64,000 nt of DNA, taken from Jeotgalibacillus alimentarius (lineage in GTDB: Bacteria; Bacillota; Bacilli; Bacillales; Jeotgalibacillaceae). The stretch's first letter is position 1; every line of letters begins with the position of its first letter. The DNA lies in contig NZ_JXRQ01000015.1 in assembly GCF_000829445.1 (NCBI RefSeq), positions 248,001-312,000 on the forward strand, given 5' to 3'. Below, piece by piece: positions 15,626-24,853 of this stretch. The position numbers and the translations under genes were made by a program. The notes beneath the pieces were generated by a model, which ran no database searches, had not been told where the DNA came from, and worked only from the letters and a program-made list of their open reading frames with translations.

Positions 15626-16633
15626 ATGAAAAAACTATTCGGAACAGCAGCTGCTTCACTTCTATTGGTTACAGCAGCCGGATGCGGAAACAGTTCTTCC
15701 GGTGCAACGGACGAAGACGGCAACTGGACACCTACTCAACCTATTGAGATCACAGCACCTGCAGGACCAGGAGGCGGCTGGGATACTACTGCCAGAATGG
15801 TGTCTCAGGTATTTGAAGAAGAAGAGATTATTGATCAGCGCCTGCCTGTCGTGAATAAAGCCGGCGGCGGCGGTGCCATTGGCTGGGCGTATATTGCAGG
15901 TCAGGAAGAAAGTCCGCACCATATGTTTGTAGGCTCTCCACCTCTCATTCTGGTTCCATTGAACGGCCAGTCAGAATACAGTCATGAAGACTTCACTCCA
16001 CTTGCCAATGTGATTGCTGATTATGGGGCATTTGTTGTAAAAGCAGACGCTGAGTGGGACAACCTGAATGATTTATTTGATGATATGAAAGAAGACCCTC
16101 AAAGTGTCAGTATTGTCGGCACCTCTTCACCTGGAAGCATGGATCATATGCAATTCGTTAAAATTGCAAAAGCTGCGGGTGTTGATGTGACTAACCTTAA
16201 ATATATCTCTGATCCAGAGTCAGGTGGACTGACTTCAGTGCTGAATGGCAGTGTAGATGTTTTCACAACCGGTGTAGCAGAAACAATTGAGCAGGTTCGT
16301 GCCGGAAAAGTTAAAGTACTTGGCATTACAGCTGAGGAACGTCTGGAAGGTGAAGTACTGTCAGACTTCCCTACCGCAATTGAACAGGGAATTGATGAAA
16401 CATTTATTAACTGGAGAGGCTTCTTTGGGCCCCCTGGCATGGACGAAGCAGCAGTCACTTATTATGAAGAGAAGTTCAAAGAGCTGAATGATTCGGAAGC
16501 ATGGATTGAGATTCGCGAAAAGTACGGCTGGGGTGAAATGTACATGGACAGCGAAGAATATGCTGCATTCCTTGAGGAAGAAGCAGAATCAATGCAGGCA
16601 TTACTGGATGAGCTTGGATTGGCGAGAGAATAA
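15626..16633 (+). CDS. tctC: Tripartite tricarboxylate transporter, substrate-binding lipoprotein
   Basis: A 335-residue lipoprotein: signal with lipobox (VTAAGCG, Cys 20), then the TctC fold with PTQPIEITAPAGPGGGWDTT and the ligand-capping VVNKAGGGGAIGW, followed by SPGSMDHMQF. Length matches the family. In Gram-positives the binding protein is tethered to the outer membrane face and passes substrate to TctA/TctB. Good AAGGGGG ribosome site. First gene of tctCBA; control by CitS/CitT and CcpA is inferred. Confidence 0.93.
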   Translation: MKKLFGTAAASLLLVTAAGCGNSSSGATDEDGNWTPTQPIEITAPAGPGGGWDTTARMVSQVFEEEEIIDQRLPVVNKAGGGGAIGWAYIAGQEESPHHMFVGSPPLILVPLNGQSEYSHEDFTPLANVIADYGAFVVKADAEWDNLNDLFDDMKEDPQSVSIVGTSSPGSMDHMQFVKIAKAAGVDVTNLKYISDPESGGLTSVLNGSVDVFTTGVAETIEQVRAGKVKVLGITAEERLEGEVLSDFPTAIEQGIDETFINWRGFFGPPGMDEAAVTYYEEKFKELNDSEAWIEIREKYGWGEMYMDSEEYAAFLEEEAESMQALLDELGLARE

Positions 16634-16702
16634 ATGTTCAGAGGGATAGCATGACGTGTGTACTGCTATCTCCCTTAAATAGAAATGAGGTGAACAACGG
16701 CT

Positions 16703-17161
16703 ATGCTGGCAAAAACAAACCAAAAAGCGGCACTTGTAGTCGCAGTCATCGCAATCGTATATCTGCTCTTAAGCTTTAACCTGCCGGGTTATACCAATGC
16801 GCTGATCGATGCAGACGTTATTCCAAAAGGACTCGGATTCCTTCTGCTGTTCTTTGCATTATTGCTTTATCTAGATAAGAAAAATGAAACAGAAGCTGAT
16901 AAGGAAAAAAGAAAAATCTCCAAACAGCATGTGATAAATCTTCTCGTTGTTGCCGGGATGATTCTCATTTATATTTTCCTGCTCGAAATGATAGGTTTTG
17001 TAGTCATGACAACCGTTTTTATTTTTGTCTGTTCCCTTTACCTTGATTATAAGCACCATGTTACAAACGTGATCACTTCTGTCGTATTCTCACTGGCCAT
17101 TTACGGACTGTTTAACTACTTACTCAAAATCAATCTGCCTGCGGGCATACTTCCATTTTAG
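16703..17161 (+). CDS. tctB: Tripartite tricarboxylate transporter, small membrane subunit
   Basis: A 152-residue protein with four hydrophobic segments: residues about 9-26, 38-56, 77-97 and 101-145, separated by a charged loop (LDKKNETEADKEKRKISKQH). This is the TctB size and topology. It lies between tctC and tctA in the conserved order, with AATGAGGTG upstream of the ATG. Confidence 0.88.
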   Translation: MLAKTNQKAALVVAVIAIVYLLLSFNLPGYTNALIDADVIPKGLGFLLLFFALLLYLDKKNETEADKEKRKISKQHVINLLVVAGMILIYIFLLEMIGFVVMTTVFIFVCSLYLDYKHHVTNVITSVVFSLAIYGLFNYLLKINLPAGILPF

Positions 17162-17176
17162 AAAAGAGGTGACAGT

Positions 17177-18667
17177 ATGGATGCATTCTCCGGTCTAATG
17201 TCAGGATTTCAGGTAGCCTTCAGTCTTGAAGGATTGTTATTTGTATTTATCGGTGTATTTGTCGGTACTTTTATTGGAATGATGCCAGGGCTCGGACCGA
17301 TCAGTGCGATTGCCATTATGATACCGATCACTTATTCAATGGACCCTTCGATTGCCCTTGTCATGATGGCAGGTGTCTACTACGGTGCAATTTTTGGCGG
17401 TTCAAGCTCCTCTATTTTATTAAATGCACCAGGTGTAGCAGGAACAGTCGCAACAGCCTTTGATGGTTATCCAATGGCCAAGCAGGGAAAAGCCGGCAAG
17501 GCACTTGCGATTGCAGCGATCGCTTCATTTACAGGGGGAACAGTGAGTGTTGTATTACTGATGCTCTTCACCCCGCTTCTCTCAGCAGTAGCCATTTCAT
17601 TCGGCCCCGCTGAATACTTTGCACTAATGTTTCTTGGATTGACCGCCATTGCGAGTCTTGCTGATGGGTCAGCCATTAAAGCTTTTATTTCAGCAACACT
17701 CGGCTTTATGGTTGTCACAATCGGAATTGATGCACAGACAGGGACAAGCCGCTTTACTTTTGGCAATCCAAACCTTTTAGAAGGGATCGATTTCCTTGTT
17801 GTTGCACTTGGACTGTTTGCACTTGCTGAAGTGTGTACGCTTGTTCTGAACAGAAATGAGAAAGATGATGGACAGAGTAAAAATATCGGCAGTCTGCGTC
17901 TTTCTAAGCAGGATATAAAAGAAATGAGTGGACCCGTCTCCAGACAGTCATTCCTCGGCTTTATTATCGGGGTGTTACCTGGTGCAGGTGCAACCATTGC
18001 GTCATTTATTGCTTACATCACGGAAAAGAAAATTGCAAAGAATCCCGAGGAATTTGGCAAGGGGTCTATCAAAGGTCTTGCTGCACCTGAAACAGCCAAT
18101 AATGCTGCAACGAGCGGCGCGTTTGTTCCATTACTCAGTCTTGGAATTCCAGGGTCAGGTACAACAGCTGTTTTACTCGGAGCCTTTCTCGTCTTAGGGG
18201 TTCAGCCAGGCCCTCTGCTAGTGCAGGATCGCCCGGAGATTTTCTGGGGAATTATTGCAAGTATGTATGTAGGGAACATCATTCTGCTGGTCTTGAACCT
18301 GCCACTGATTCCATATATCTCAAAGATCCTGAAAATCCCACGCCCCCTTTTGATTTCACTTGTCATCATCTTCAGCTTAATTGGTGTATATGCGATCAGC
18401 TTTAATACTTTTGATCTTTACCTGCTGTTAGCTTTCGGTGTCATCGGATTCTTCATGAGGATGTTCTCATTCCCGGCTGCCCCTTTCATTCTGGCATTCA
18501 TACTTGGTGGTATGATGGAGCAGTCACTCAGACAGACGCTGACCATTTCAAATGGAAGTTTTGGCATTTTCCTTGATAAACCTATTGCGCTCTCGCTTAT
18601 CGCAGTGGGGCTGCTAACGATTCTTTTCCCTCTTTTAAAAGGTCGGAGAAAGTATAAAGTAAGCTAA
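17177..18667 (+). CDS. tctA: Tripartite tricarboxylate transporter, large membrane subunit
   Basis: A 496-residue, 11-12 TM protein with the TctA signatures: GTFIGMMPGLGPISAIAIMI near the N-terminus, the first-half motif YYGAIFGGSSSSILLNAPG, and the second-half repeats GVLPGAGATIASFIAY and PLLSLGIPGSGTTAVLLGAF. These two inverted halves form the transport path. It starts 15 bp after tctB with AAAAGAGGTG upstream, ending the operon. Confidence 0.95.
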   Translation: MDAFSGLMSGFQVAFSLEGLLFVFIGVFVGTFIGMMPGLGPISAIAIMIPITYSMDPSIALVMMAGVYYGAIFGGSSSSILLNAPGVAGTVATAFDGYPMAKQGKAGKALAIAAIASFTGGTVSVVLLMLFTPLLSAVAISFGPAEYFALMFLGLTAIASLADGSAIKAFISATLGFMVVTIGIDAQTGTSRFTFGNPNLLEGIDFLVVALGLFALAEVCTLVLNRNEKDDGQSKNIGSLRLSKQDIKEMSGPVSRQSFLGFIIGVLPGAGATIASFIAYITEKKIAKNPEEFGKGSIKGLAAPETANNAATSGAFVPLLSLGIPGSGTTAVLLGAFLVLGVQPGPLLVQDRPEIFWGIIASMYVGNIILLVLNLPLIPYISKILKIPRPLLISLVIIFSLIGVYAISFNTFDLYLLLAFGVIGFFMRMFSFPAAPFILAFILGGMMEQSLRQTLTISNGSFGIFLDKPIALSLIAVGLLTILFPLLKGRRKYKVS

Positions 18668-18671
18668 TAAA

Positions 18672-18709
18672 AATCCGGATCGCATCAAACAGCGATTCGG
18701 ATTCTTTGT
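18672..18709 (+). terminator. Terminator after tctA
   Basis: AATCCGGATCGC and GCGATTCGGATT pair with one mismatch around ATCAAACA, followed by CTTTGTTTT. The rest of 18710-18849 holds no gene. Confidence 0.75.
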
Positions 18710-18849
18710 TTTATCAAGTGTAATAAAGGAATATTGCATTTTATGAAGAATGGTATCTATAACCCTGCGTCTGGAGGTCTTGATTTTGCTACTCTATAAT
18801 TGATTTTTCAGCTTCTCCTATCCAATGACTAAAAAAGGAGCTGACTGAA

Positions 18850-19254
18850 TTGAATTTTCAATATGATATAAACGGCATTACACCAAATATGCTCGAAGGA
18901 TTTTTTGACGGATGGCCTGATCCACCGTCACCACAGAAACATCTGGAGCTTTTAGCAAAAAGCAGTCACATCGTGGTTGCAACTGACGATGCGAAGCAAC
19001 AGGTCATCGGTTTCATTACGGCAATCAGTGATGGCGTCCTGTCTGCTTATATTCCACTTCTAGAAGTGCTGCCTGCTTACAAACATGAGGGTGTCGGCAG
19101 CGAACTCGTTCGTCTGATGCTTGAACAATTAAAAGATTTTTACATGGTTGATCTCTGTTGTGATGACGAACTGGTTCCTTATTATGAACGGTTTGGAATG
19201 CACAAAACGAATGGAATGATTGTGAGACACTATACAAGGCAGTCCGGCATTTAA
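18850..19254 (+). CDS. GNAT-family N-acetyltransferase
   Basis: A 134-residue small GNAT. The core motif VLPAYKHEGVGSELVRLMLEQL carries the acetyl-CoA loop (HEGVGSEL), followed by MVDLCCDDELVPYYERFGM, a common pattern in YjcF/YpeA-like acetyltransferases. TTG start, 9 nt after AAAGGAG. No operon partner. Substrate unknown. Confidence 0.85.
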   Translation: MNFQYDINGITPNMLEGFFDGWPDPPSPQKHLELLAKSSHIVVATDDAKQQVIGFITAISDGVLSAYIPLLEVLPAYKHEGVGSELVRLMLEQLKDFYMVDLCCDDELVPYYERFGMHKTNGMIVRHYTRQSGI

Positions 19255-19275
19255 CGAAACTTGAACACTTTGAAC

Positions 19276-19312
19276 AAAGCGGAATGATTAATCCTCATTC
19301 CGCTTGTTTTTT
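19276..19312. terminator. Convergent terminator between GNAT and reductase genes
   Basis: AAGCGGAATGA and TCATTCCGCTT pair around TTAATCC, followed by GTTTTTTC. It overlaps the last codons of the minus-strand reductase gene. Confidence 0.75.
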
Positions 19313-19819
19313 CACATAATGCAGCATCACAATCTGATTATAGATTTCGGTTCCTTTGAACTTTAATTCCGTATACTTTGTCCCCTCAGGAAATAGCGGA
19401 ATACCTTCACCCAACACCACAGGAATGACCGCGATATAATATTCATCAATACTTTCAGACGCCATGCACGCCTTAATTACCTCTCCACCGCCAACGACCC
19501 AGACCGGGCCATCGTGCTTTTTCTGCAGCTCAGGCAAAAGCGTTTCTACCGGCTCTGAAGTAAATGTCGCATAACCATCCTCCTTCACCGTTTTTGATAG
19601 CACGTACACAGGTCGATCCTGATAAGGCGGTTCGTCCATCATTTTCAACACTTCCTGATAGGTCCGGTTCCCCATGACCACCGAAGAAATTCCGCTGTAA
19701 AAGTGATTATAGCCGTTATCCCCCTCACCTTCAGCTTTCAACAGCCAATCAAGAGAATGATCCGATTTTGCGATCATACCATCGAGACTCATTGCGATGT
19801 ATAAAATGTTTTTACTCAT
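19295..19819 (-). CDS. Dihydrofolate reductase-family (RibD C-terminal-like) reductase
   Basis: A 174-residue protein of the RibD_C/YyaP group: LYIAMSLDGMIA at the start, SSVVMGNRTYQEVL, RPVYVLSKT, the NADPH-binding VWVVGGGEVIKACM, and the end PVVLGEGIPLFPEG. Such proteins are NADPH-dependent reductases of unknown physiological substrate, distinct from FolA. The ATG at 19817-19819 lies 9 nt after AAAGGAG; an ATG 9 bases earlier abuts the ribosome site. It is divergent from a WYL regulator that may control it. Confidence 0.87.
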   Translation of the reverse strand: MSKNILYIAMSLDGMIAKSDHSLDWLLKAEGEGDNGYNHFYSGISSVVMGNRTYQEVLKMMDEPPYQDRPVYVLSKTVKEDGYATFTSEPVETLLPELQKKHDGPVWVVGGGEVIKACMASESIDEYYIAVIPVVLGEGIPLFPEGTKYTELKFKGTEIYNQIVMLHYVKKQAE

Positions 19820-19896
19820 GTGATTCATCTCCTTTCACCATTAAGTTTATAATAGAACTATGACAATATACGTCGTAATTGAACGGAGAAATAATC

Positions 19897-20796
19897 ATGA
19901 ATAAAAGACAGCTGACTTTAATGCGTATACTTGAACCCAACAGGAAATTTTCTGCTTCAGAACTGGCCACACGTTTTAACGTTTCTACCAGAACCATTCA
20001 ACGTGATCTCGACAAGCTGCAGAAGATTGGTTTCCCTCTCTATTCTGAACCAGGGAGATATGGTGGGTACAGAGTGCTGCCGAATAGATTACTGCCACCT
20101 CTTCAGTTAAATGAAAACGAAGCGATAGGTCTTTATTTGATGCTTCACTACCTTGAGCAGGTTCCTGACCTCCCCTTTGGTGAAATCAGAAGCCACCTTG
20201 CTGAACATTACTTTGCAGAGTTGCCGGAGTCAACGAAAGAGAGAATCAGATCTGTAGAAAGTAAAGTCGCCTTCCATGCGTCATATGCTTCAGGCAACAG
20301 CCAGTGGACCACAGTGATTTTGCAGGCGGCGCTCGAACAGAGGGAGTTAGTGATGACGTATGAATCTTCACGGGGGATAAGAAAGGTAAATGTGTTCCCT
20401 ATAGGTCTGTACTTTGATCAGACTTGGTATATGCCTGCCTTATACAAACGAAAGATTCTACTATATCGCGCTGACAGAATTCATGCTGGAACAATTGGCG
20501 AAGAACGGCTTGAACAGCTTCCCTCACTATCCGAATGGCTCAGGCAGCCTGAGGAACGACCATCAGTCCGGGCAGTTCTGGCTTTTACTGCTGAAGGAGA
20601 ACGGCGGGCAAAAGCAGATCCATTTTTCAAAGATGTATCAGATGGGGTATGGAAAGGAGATATTCCTTATGAAGAATTATCATATACAGCATCACAGCTT
20701 CTTTCTTATGGCGCTCACGTAAAAGTGTTGGAGCCTGAAGAACTAATTAAAAAGGTAAAAGGACATTATCAGGAGAGTTTGAATCAATACGAATAA
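19897..20796 (+). CDS. HTH-WYL (DeoR/YafY-type) transcriptional regulator
   Basis: A 299-residue regulator: an N-terminal HTH_11 winged helix (LEPNRKFSASELATRFNVST, RTIQRDLDKLQKIGFPLYSE), then a WYL domain (NVFPIGLYFDQTWYMPALYK, YRADRIHAG) and its C-terminal extension. WYL domains bind small ligands or nucleic acids. The ATG at 19897 follows ACGGAG; an in-frame TTG upstream is less likely. It is divergent from the RibD_C-like reductase, 77 bp apart, the usual layout for a regulator and its target. Confidence 0.88.
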   Translation: MNKRQLTLMRILEPNRKFSASELATRFNVSTRTIQRDLDKLQKIGFPLYSEPGRYGGYRVLPNRLLPPLQLNENEAIGLYLMLHYLEQVPDLPFGEIRSHLAEHYFAELPESTKERIRSVESKVAFHASYASGNSQWTTVILQAALEQRELVMTYESSRGIRKVNVFPIGLYFDQTWYMPALYKRKILLYRADRIHAGTIGEERLEQLPSLSEWLRQPEERPSVRAVLAFTAEGERRAKADPFFKDVSDGVWKGDIPYEELSYTASQLLSYGAHVKVLEPEELIKKVKGHYQESLNQYE

Positions 20797-20799
20797 CAT

Positions 20800-20834
20800 A
20801 ACCGGAGACGGTATATGCCGCTCCGGTTTCTTTT
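20800..20834. terminator. Convergent terminator between WYL regulator and SDR gene
   Basis: AACCGGAG and CTCCGGTT pair, with the inner repeat CGG/CCG and a TTCTTTTC tail. Confidence 0.7.
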
Positions 20835-21487
20835 CATTTCCGATCAAACGTCCACTCCACACCATCCCGTGCCACTGCCATCTCATACATCTTCTCGGCA
20901 ATATTATCAGGCGAAAAGTGTGTATCCGGCTTTACAAATCCATTAATCGTTAATGTGCCGACATAGATATCTTTTGATTTCAACTCCTGATGAAGCGTCA
21001 TCGCAAGAATCCGCATCGCAGCCTTCCCAACAGATACAGACGCAAAGTTCTTCATCGGCTTCACACCAAGCACACCGCCTGTCAGAAGAATCGTGCACCC
21101 TTCTTCCATAAAGGGAAGTACCGCCTGCACACTCGCAAGCGCACCGACAGCATCCACCTGAAGGTCATTCAGCAGATCAGCCGGGTCAAGTTCCGTCGGG
21201 GGCCCCTGCCGGAATGTATAGGCGTTATACATCAGAATATCAATCCGTCCGTAAAGGTCATGCACATATTTAATTGCGGCTTTCAGACTCTCATTGGAGG
21301 ACGCATTTGCATAAAACGATTCAGCTTCAATGTCCAGTTCCTCCAGCTCATCCACTGCTTCAAGCAGCCTGTCCTCATCTCTTGCGACCAGCGCAATCGT
21401 ATAGCCTTCTTTTCCAAATCTTTTCGCTGTGCTCAATCCAATCCCCGGTCCGGCACCAATAATGACCATCACTTTATCCGACATCAT
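20834..21487 (-). CDS. Short-chain dehydrogenase-fold protein with a non-canonical active site
   Basis: A 217-residue SDR. The NAD-binding glycine motif is IIGAGPGIGLSTAKRFG. The NNAG motif is altered to YNAY, the active-site Ser strand reads ILLTGGVLG, and the catalytic YxxxK segment reads FASVSVGKAAMR, with the Tyr position occupied by Val while Lys remains. It therefore probably lacks classical SDR catalysis or uses another residue. Start at 21485-21487 after AAAGGAGAGGG. Monocistronic; substrate unknown. Confidence 0.82.
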   Translation of the reverse strand: MMSDKVMVIIGAGPGIGLSTAKRFGKEGYTIALVARDEDRLLEAVDELEELDIEAESFYANASSNESLKAAIKYVHDLYGRIDILMYNAYTFRQGPPTELDPADLLNDLQVDAVGALASVQAVLPFMEEGCTILLTGGVLGVKPMKNFASVSVGKAAMRILAMTLHQELKSKDIYVGTLTINGFVKPDTHFSPDNIAEKMYEMAVARDGVEWTFDRK

Positions 21488-21590
21488 CTTCCCTCTCCTT
21501 TTAGATGAAAATAGAATCACACCTTTGTTCTTAAACTAGCACGCTTGAAACAATCGATTCAATTTTCAATATTCAGGAAAGTTTTTCGGA

Positions 21591-21962
21591 TTACTTCCGC
21601 CAGAAAGTCGTGCATTCCGCTTTGTCCTTTAAATTAAACTCAATCATCTTTCCAAGCAGCTCATAATCCACCGGCTGATTCCACGGAAAACGCACTAGCA
21701 TTTTACTGTGATCATGTCCTCTATCTTTGATTTCATCCATAAAATAATCAATGCCTGCTTTTTCAGGAGAGACTGCAAGGTGCTTTTTTGATGTACTAAA
21801 CGCAATGATAAAAGTCCCGTGATGCGTAAACATCGGCTGATTCCAGGCTACTTTTTGAGCCAGCTCAGGATATTTTTCTTCCACCCAATCCAGTACTTCT
21901 TTTGTTTGTGCTCTGTGCTCTTCATTGTCAATCGTATCGAGAAATTCCTGAAAGGTTTCCAT
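21591..21962 (-). CDS. fra: Fra (YdhG)-like iron chaperone, frataxin-like DUF1801 fold
   Basis: A 123-residue protein with the B. subtilis Fra/YdhG signatures: KVAWNQPMFTHHGTFIIAFS, KKHLAVSPEKAGIDYF, LVRFPWNQPVDYELLGKMIEF and the ending TFWRK. Fra is a frataxin-like iron donor to ferrochelatase and the Fe-S machinery. Length and termini match. It stands alone with its own ribosome site (AGGAGG). Confidence 0.9.
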   Translation of the reverse strand: METFQEFLDTIDNEEHRAQTKEVLDWVEEKYPELAQKVAWNQPMFTHHGTFIIAFSTSKKHLAVSPEKAGIDYFMDEIKDRGHDHSKMLVRFPWNQPVDYELLGKMIEFNLKDKAECTTFWRK

Positions 21963-22167
21963 TATGATCCTCCTTGATCGTTCGTTTCACTAACTCTTAC
22001 TCTTATCTCCTGTTTCTTCAACCTCATGAATATCTCCTTCATTTGCAGTTATAAAGCCGAAATTTACTTAAACGAAATCTTATCTGAAGTATCATTTTAG
22101 AAAAATGTACCATTTAGATTCCCGCTGTATTATAATAATTGGAATCTAATAAGCTGAGGTGTTGATG

Positions 22168-22620
22168 ATGGGAGACTGTTTTATATGCGACAAGCATGCG
22201 GGAATAATGAAGACGGCTGGCAGCACTATTTTTGAGGATGACTTTATATCGATTGGTCATATAGATGGAAATGGCAATCCGGTCTATCTCGGGCACCTTG
22301 TAATTGATCTCAAAAGACATGCGCCAGGGCTTGGTGATATGAACCCGGCCGAGGCATCAGCTTTTGGTGTGGCGATGTCAAAAGTAAGCAGAGCTCTGAT
22401 AGAAGTTGAAAAAGCTGAACACATTTATTCTTTTGTGACTGGTCACGCTGTCCCGCACCTCCATATGCATATTGTCCCCCGCTATCCCGGTACACCTGAA
22501 AAATACTGGGGGCCAAGTGCAGTGTATGATTGGGAAGAGGCTCCCATGAGAAACATCAGTGACGTGCAATCACTTTGCGACCGCTTGAAAAAATATATGG
22601 ACACTCATCAGCATGCCTGA
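22168..22620 (+). CDS. HIT-family hydrolase
   Basis: A 150-residue protein with the histidine-triad motif HLHMHIVPRY near residue 97 and an N-terminal CFICDKH zinc-type pattern. HIT proteins hydrolyse nucleotide phosphoramidates or dinucleoside polyphosphates. ATG at 22168 chosen; two start codons just upstream overlap the TGAGGTG ribosome site. The stop overlaps the next gene by 8 bp. Confidence 0.88.
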   Translation: MGDCFICDKHAGIMKTAGSTIFEDDFISIGHIDGNGNPVYLGHLVIDLKRHAPGLGDMNPAEASAFGVAMSKVSRALIEVEKAEHIYSFVTGHAVPHLHMHIVPRYPGTPEKYWGPSAVYDWEEAPMRNISDVQSLCDRLKKYMDTHQHA

Positions 22621-23422
22621 GGAATTCACGTGGTCAGGCAGTGAAACAACCTTTATTGATCAGCCCTTTATAAGAAATCTGAACCATCTGACCATTGGCC
22701 TCTACGGTGGCAATTCAGATGCCGGACAGACTAAAAATGAAGATGGCTGTCTGATCTGGTCTGACCCTGAAGGCGATTGGGAATTTGTCATGTTACTTGA
22801 CGCCCATCATACTGCTGAAAGCACAGACCTTGTGTTAAAAGAAATACTGAATGCCAAGCAAAAGTTGATTAAAATGTTAACTACTCAATTAACTCAGGAC
22901 ACATTTACAAATTTAGAAAAAACCATTATCTCTATCTTCTCTGACGACAGCTTTCTCTCTGCCTGTCAAACGATTAATGGGGAAACAGCCTGTTTAATCA
23001 CTGTAAGGAAACATCAATATATCTGGTGGTTTTCAGTCGGGGATTGCCTGCTTTACTTATTTCACGGGGAATTGATGAACATGGGACAGGTTCAATTGAA
23101 TCAGAGACAGTTTTTTGAATGGATCGGTAAAGTGAACACATTTAATCAATTGGTGCCATGCTACAGCACTGGCAGAAGAGAGTTAAGGTCAGGAAACAAC
23201 CGTCTCTTTCTTACAACTGATGGATTAATAGAATGCCCCGGAGAACCTTACGCTGACTCAATAGATATATATCGGGCATTTAACGATTCAGCAGATCAGG
23301 CTGCTGTTGAGGGAATGTTAAACCATATCAGGTCTCATAGTGTAAAAGACAGTACAACACTCGTTACCTGGGAAGTATGGAATAATCGCCCTGCCACCCG
23401 GCCTGATGACACGAACAAATAA
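22613..23422 (+). CDS. PP2C-like protein serine/threonine phosphatase
   Basis: A 269-residue protein of PP2C type: NSDAGQTKNEDGCLIW (metal-binding D and E), FVMLLDAHHTAES in place of the usual DGxG, CLITVRKHQYIWWFSVGDCL, and RLFLTTDGLIE near the end. The DGMGG-like loop is altered to DAHHT, so activity is uncertain. It overlaps the HIT gene by 8 bp and is co-translated with it. Partner kinase not seen nearby. Confidence 0.75.
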   Translation: MPEEFTWSGSETTFIDQPFIRNLNHLTIGLYGGNSDAGQTKNEDGCLIWSDPEGDWEFVMLLDAHHTAESTDLVLKEILNAKQKLIKMLTTQLTQDTFTNLEKTIISIFSDDSFLSACQTINGETACLITVRKHQYIWWFSVGDCLLYLFHGELMNMGQVQLNQRQFFEWIGKVNTFNQLVPCYSTGRRELRSGNNRLFLTTDGLIECPGEPYADSIDIYRAFNDSADQAAVEGMLNHIRSHSVKDSTTLVTWEVWNNRPATRPDDTNK

Positions 23423-23465
23423 AGGCAGAAGAACCTCAGCCGTCCGTCCGGGTTCTTCTGCCTTT
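23421..23465. terminator. Terminator after the PP2C-like gene
   Basis: AAAGGCAGAAGAACC and GGTTCTTCTGCCTTT pair perfectly around a GC-rich loop. A and T tails allow function toward the minus-strand sigma operon too. Confidence 0.9.
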
Positions 23466-23486
23466 AAGTGCATTCTGCCTATCCTA

Positions 23487-23783
23487 TTACGGCTTCGGAT
23501 AAATCGTAAACGCACTAAAAAAGATCACTACAATCGAAACGAAAATAAACGCATAGATGAGCACGCCCCACCAGCCAAATGTACGGCTGTAGCCTTTTTG
23601 AAAAAAACTGGCGATAAACAAAATCAAGCTGATGAAAGGAAGGAGCATATAGAAAAAGCTGAATCCGTTGAGGCTCTCCTGAGTCAGTAAAAAGATATTC
23701 AAATGCGCCAGTGAGATCAGAGAGATGATAAAAGCCGCAGCGCTGAGTCTTGACTCACCCTTCTTCTTTTTTACCAGTTCCAT
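23487..23783 (-). CDS. yhdK: YhdK-like small membrane protein of the SigM operon
   Basis: A 98-residue protein with a basic N-terminus (ELVKKKKGESR) and three TM segments (about 13-33, 42-62, 70-92). Size and position match B. subtilis YhdK, the small partner of anti-sigma YhdL. It overlaps the anti-sigma gene by 13 bp. The family assignment comes mainly from gene order. Confidence 0.7.
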   Translation of the reverse strand: MELVKKKKGESRLSAAAFIISLISLAHLNIFLLTQESLNGFSFFYMLLPFISLILFIASFFQKGYSRTFGWWGVLIYAFIFVSIVVIFFSAFTIYPKP

Positions 23784-24853
23784 AACCTCACCTCCCCTGT
23801 CCTGATTGCTCTGACATCATCGTTGTCCCTCAGCTTTAATAATTCCTTAGCCGGACCCGTGACCACACCGCCATACGCATTCAATCCATTCTCCTCCAGA
23901 AAGGCAATCCGTTCATCCAGCTCAAGCCACTTCGCTCTTGCAATCATGGTAGCCTGTTCCTCATATTCAGCTAAAAATTTCAGACTCTCCATGAACTGCT
24001 CATCGTTTGGCGCCTGAAAGTTATAAGGCGACCAATTGTTGCCTGTCTGCGCAGGATAACCGATTGGCGGTAGGTATCCGGTGTCTTCTCCACTCGCCTC
24101 TGCATCGAGCCCCGTATCAATGGCATACCAGAGCCACTTGGCATCGATATCATTGATCACACGATTTAACTCATCTACAGGAACAGTTCTTTCAAGGGAC
24201 ACATATACCTCTGCCACAGTGCCCTCCGGTAAGTTTTCAAGTGTATCCCATCCCCCATTCTGTGAATTACTTAACCCCGCATCCGGATGGTATAACAGTC
24301 GCTGATCAGGCTGAGGGATTTCCTCAGGCGGCTGATCGATCGTATAGTTTCTCTCAGGGAAATCCGGCTGATTATAACGGAAAGGCACCACCCATTCACC
24401 CTGCTTAATAGTTGCGTTACCTACCTGTTTGTATAGATCCATATAGACATCAAACGTAAAGAGTCCCAACTCATATTCAATATTGAATTCATCCACACTT
24501 GCATTTGGCTCAGTGATATAGACAGTTGAATATGAAACATCTATCAGATTATTAGCTCGTTCGATAAAACCATAGTAGACATAACTCCCAATCATTAGAA
24601 CCGGATAGATCATCAGAAGAATCATCACTACATATCCGATAACCGTCAGCCTCGCTCTGCGCGAACTTCTCTTTAAGATCTCTCCAACCTTCCCGGGTGG
24701 CAGTTCATCATGTTCAAAGGTTTCATTCATTACATCCTGATACGCTTCTGCCTGTTGAATTTCCCGTTCAACTTTTGCGGCTTCCTGATCTGAAAGCTCA
24801 CCGGCATAATATTTTTTCAGCCTTTGCTTGAATTCATCACTCAATGTGTCCAC
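23771..24853 (-). CDS. yhdL: YhdL-like anti-sigma factor (membrane)
   Basis: A 360-residue protein: a cytoplasmic N-terminus (FKQRLKKYYAGELSDQEAAK, EREIQQAEAYQ) as in YhdL, one TM segment (LTVIGYVVMILLMIYPVLMI, about 70-92) and a long extracytoplasmic domain (SYSTVYITEPNASVDEF, DLYKQVGNATIKQGEWVVPF). The length agrees with YhdL of about 358 aa. YhdL is the essential anti-SigM factor in B. subtilis. GTG start just after GGAAAGGG, overlapping the sigma gene by 17 bp. Confidence 0.8.
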   Translation of the reverse strand: MDTLSDEFKQRLKKYYAGELSDQEAAKVEREIQQAEAYQDVMNETFEHDELPPGKVGEILKRSSRRARLTVIGYVVMILLMIYPVLMIGSYVYYGFIERANNLIDVSYSTVYITEPNASVDEFNIEYELGLFTFDVYMDLYKQVGNATIKQGEWVVPFRYNQPDFPERNYTIDQPPEEIPQPDQRLLYHPDAGLSNSQNGGWDTLENLPEGTVAEVYVSLERTVPVDELNRVINDIDAKWLWYAIDTGLDAEASGEDTGYLPPIGYPAQTGNNWSPYNFQAPNDEQFMESLKFLAEYEEQATMIARAKWLELDERIAFLEENGLNAYGGVVTGPAKELLKLRDNDDVRAIRTGEVRLWNW

